Position numbers and translations under genes: made by a program. From positions 2,995-17,678 of the forward strand of contig PMJA01000406.1 of assembly GCA_003158415.1 (NCBI GenBank): a stretch of DNA of 14,684 nucleotides. Direction: 5' to 3'. Under the pieces are notes generated by a model, which was not told the DNA's origin, did not search any database, and was given only the letters and a program-made list of their open reading frames with translations. Source of the stretch: Methylobacter sp. (GTDB lineage: Bacteria > Pseudomonadota > Gammaproteobacteria > Methylococcales > Methylomonadaceae). Shown here one piece after another: positions 13,389 through 14,684 of the stretch (within the stretch, counting starts at the first letter, position 1; each line of letters opens with the position of its first letter).

Positions 13389-14684
13389 TTACCCCGCCAA
13401 CAACGATTTAAACTCAGATTGATTGTCTTCGTGTTTGAAGGTGGTAAATTTTGAGGCGAAGTTTTGGCGGGCTTGGTTTCTGAGGGCATCCAGATTTTGG
13501 ATCAATACGCCCATGGCCAGTAATGTGTTGGCATGGACATGATTGCTGAGCATTTCTTCGCTGAACTGTTTTAAGCTCTGTTCCTGAATGGCATAGTCCT
13601 GAAAATTACCTAACACTTCCTGCAAGCCTTTCAGGTTTTTGATGAAGTGTTTTATTTGCTGTTCTTGATAAAGGCTTTGGAAAAATTCCAATAAGTAGCG
13701 CAGTTTTTTACAGGATTTTCTTAAGTCATGTAAGGCTTCGGAAGGTGAGTATTCGTCTATGGCGTCGCCTTCCTGTAAAACGCGCTTATAATTTTTCCAT
13801 AGCCGTCGATCCGCCAACTGCTTAATGGTCAGTTTTGCATTGGGTTCTACCGGTTTTAACGGCGCTTGTTCTTTAAGATATTGTTCCCATTCGGATAGTG
13901 TGGATAGGTATTTGGCGGTGCGCAGTTTTTTGGCAAGTTTCTTTTGCGCTTTTTGCTGTTTGGCGATAAGTAGCTCGTGCAACGGGTTGAGGTCATCGCG
14001 GATTGCAGCCGGCAGGCTGTTTTGGTAGTGATCAAAATTTAACAGATAAACATCCAAATCCCGGGTAGGACCTGTGCTTTGTCCCAGCCAGGAAAAGAAT
14101 TCAGCATAGTAGGCGCTGATTTTATCGGGTAATACGCCTTTGAGTTGACTCAGTCCCGCGCGGGTTCTTCGGACGGCGACTCTGAAGTCATGCAAAAATT
14201 CGCTGTCGGTATCGGCAATGGTACCTTGCGCATTATCCTTAATGGTCTTTAACAGGTGACTGTAAATATACTTGGCAGCAATATCAGCACGCATCTCAGG
14301 ATCCAGGTTGATATTCAACTTGGATGAATAATCGTTAGGTTTGCGGCCCTGCAGTTTTAAGGCGGCAAGCAGCAAGGGCTTATGCGTGGGCGTTAAGCCC
14401 AGTGTTGTCGTGAGCAGTTCGATGATGTGTTCAGCCGCCTTGTCGTAATCTTTGAGCGGCTGCACAGTGACGCGGTTATTGAACCGATCGTGTTCTTCTA
14501 AAACCAAGTGAAGTACGGTTTTTTTATCGTTATTGATGATGTTGAGATAATAAATTTCATCATCGAGAGTGCATACGGGTAATAAGGCCCGCATTTCCAA
14601 AAGCGGCTCAAAGATGCTGCGAATTTCTTCTGATTGAAACTGTTGACTGAAGGCGGGAACTTCCTTGATTTCCGTGCTGGCGAT
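13389..14684 (-). CDS. CYTH-CHAD domain protein, partial (N-terminus beyond window)
   Basis: The reverse strand is open from the right edge to the stop at 13389: 431 codons, with no stop between 14600 and 14684, so the gene continues outside. The visible N-terminal part (about 75 residues) looks like the end of a CYTH domain, with EIKEVPAF, LLEMRALLPV and a long charged beta/helix pattern. From about residue 150 onward is a CHAD domain, an all-helical module with conserved histidines: HDFRVAVRRTR at about 165-175 and ALHDLRKSCKKLRYLLEFF with His at about 319, plus many lysines and arginines. CHAD domains bind polyphosphate and the CYTH partner is a triphosphate tunnel enzyme, often a polyphosphatase. 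There is no functional link to the pigment operon, toward which it converges with a 10-bp gap. Confidence 0.85.
   Translation of the reverse strand: MASTEIKEVPAFSQQFQSEEIRSIFEPLLEMRALLPVCTLDDEIYYLNIINNDKKTVLHLVLEEHDRFNNRVTVQPLKDYDKAAEHIIELLTTTLGLTPTHKPLLLAALKLQGRKPNDYSSKLNINLDPEMRADIAAKYIYSHLLKTIKDNAQGTIADTDSEFLHDFRVAVRRTRAGLSQLKGVLPDKISAYYAEFFSWLGQSTGPTRDLDVYLLNFDHYQNSLPAAIRDDLNPLHELLIAKQQKAQKKLAKKLRTAKYLSTLSEWEQYLKEQAPLKPVEPNAKLTIKQLADRRLWKNYKRVLQEGDAIDEYSPSEALHDLRKSCKKLRYLLEFFQSLYQEQQIKHFIKNLKGLQEVLGNFQDYAIQEQSLKQFSEEMLSNHVHANTLLAMGVLIQNLDALRNQARQNFASKFTTFKHEDNQSEFKSLLAG

Overview
The window holds an almost complete, compact gene cluster for an aryl-polyene (APE)/xanthomonadin-like pigment made by an unusual type II polyketide synthase. 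A partial carotenoid-desaturase-like gene lies to its left and a partial CYTH-CHAD gene to its right. Codon use, protein style and roughly 50% GC point to a gammaproteobacterium. A pigmented, methanotroph-like lineage such as Methylococcales is possible, but that is an inference without marker genes.

Layout. Positions 1-575 (minus strand) carry the N-terminal part of a phytoene-desaturase/COG1233 flavoprotein that runs off the left edge. Positions 689-2020 (minus) encode a short AMP-forming aryl/acyl ligase, the presumed starter-unit activator. An 84-bp divergent gap follows. From 2105 to 13378 every gene is on the plus strand with gaps of at most 28 bp, and most junctions overlap, so this reads as one 15-gene operon: halogenase-like flavoprotein 1, ketosynthase 1, hotdog dehydratase (ApeP-like), ketoreductase (FabG-like), ketosynthase 2, half-length ketosynthase-like chain-length-factor protein, PlsC-type acyltransferase, ACP 1, ACP 2, polytopic membrane protein (COG4648-like), second hotdog dehydratase (ApeI-like), family 2 glycosyltransferase, LpxL/HtrB-type acyltransferase, 4HBT thioesterase and halogenase-like flavoprotein 2. 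Positions 13389-14684 (minus) carry a CYTH-CHAD protein, cut by the right edge and converging on the operon.

How the genes probably work together. The ligase activates an aromatic acid and loads it on an ACP. The ketosynthases with the chain-length-factor-like protein extend it with malonyl units. The ketoreductase and the two dehydratases process each unit to a conjugated double bond. The thioesterase, glycosyltransferase and two acyltransferases then move or anchor the polyene to a lipid or sugar headgroup at the membrane. The two flavoproteins resemble flavin-dependent halogenases and may halogenate or oxidise the aryl head.

What stands out. Two divergent halogenase-like flavoproteins sit at the two ends of the operon. 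The usual APE export genes (MMPL permease, LolA-like carrier, DUF3261-type lipoprotein) and any starter-forming enzyme or methyltransferase are absent from the window. A carotenoid-type desaturase gene lies next to the ligase. No tRNA, rRNA, CRISPR array, insertion sequence or convincing intrinsic terminator was seen, and no gene-free stretch exceeds 300 bp.
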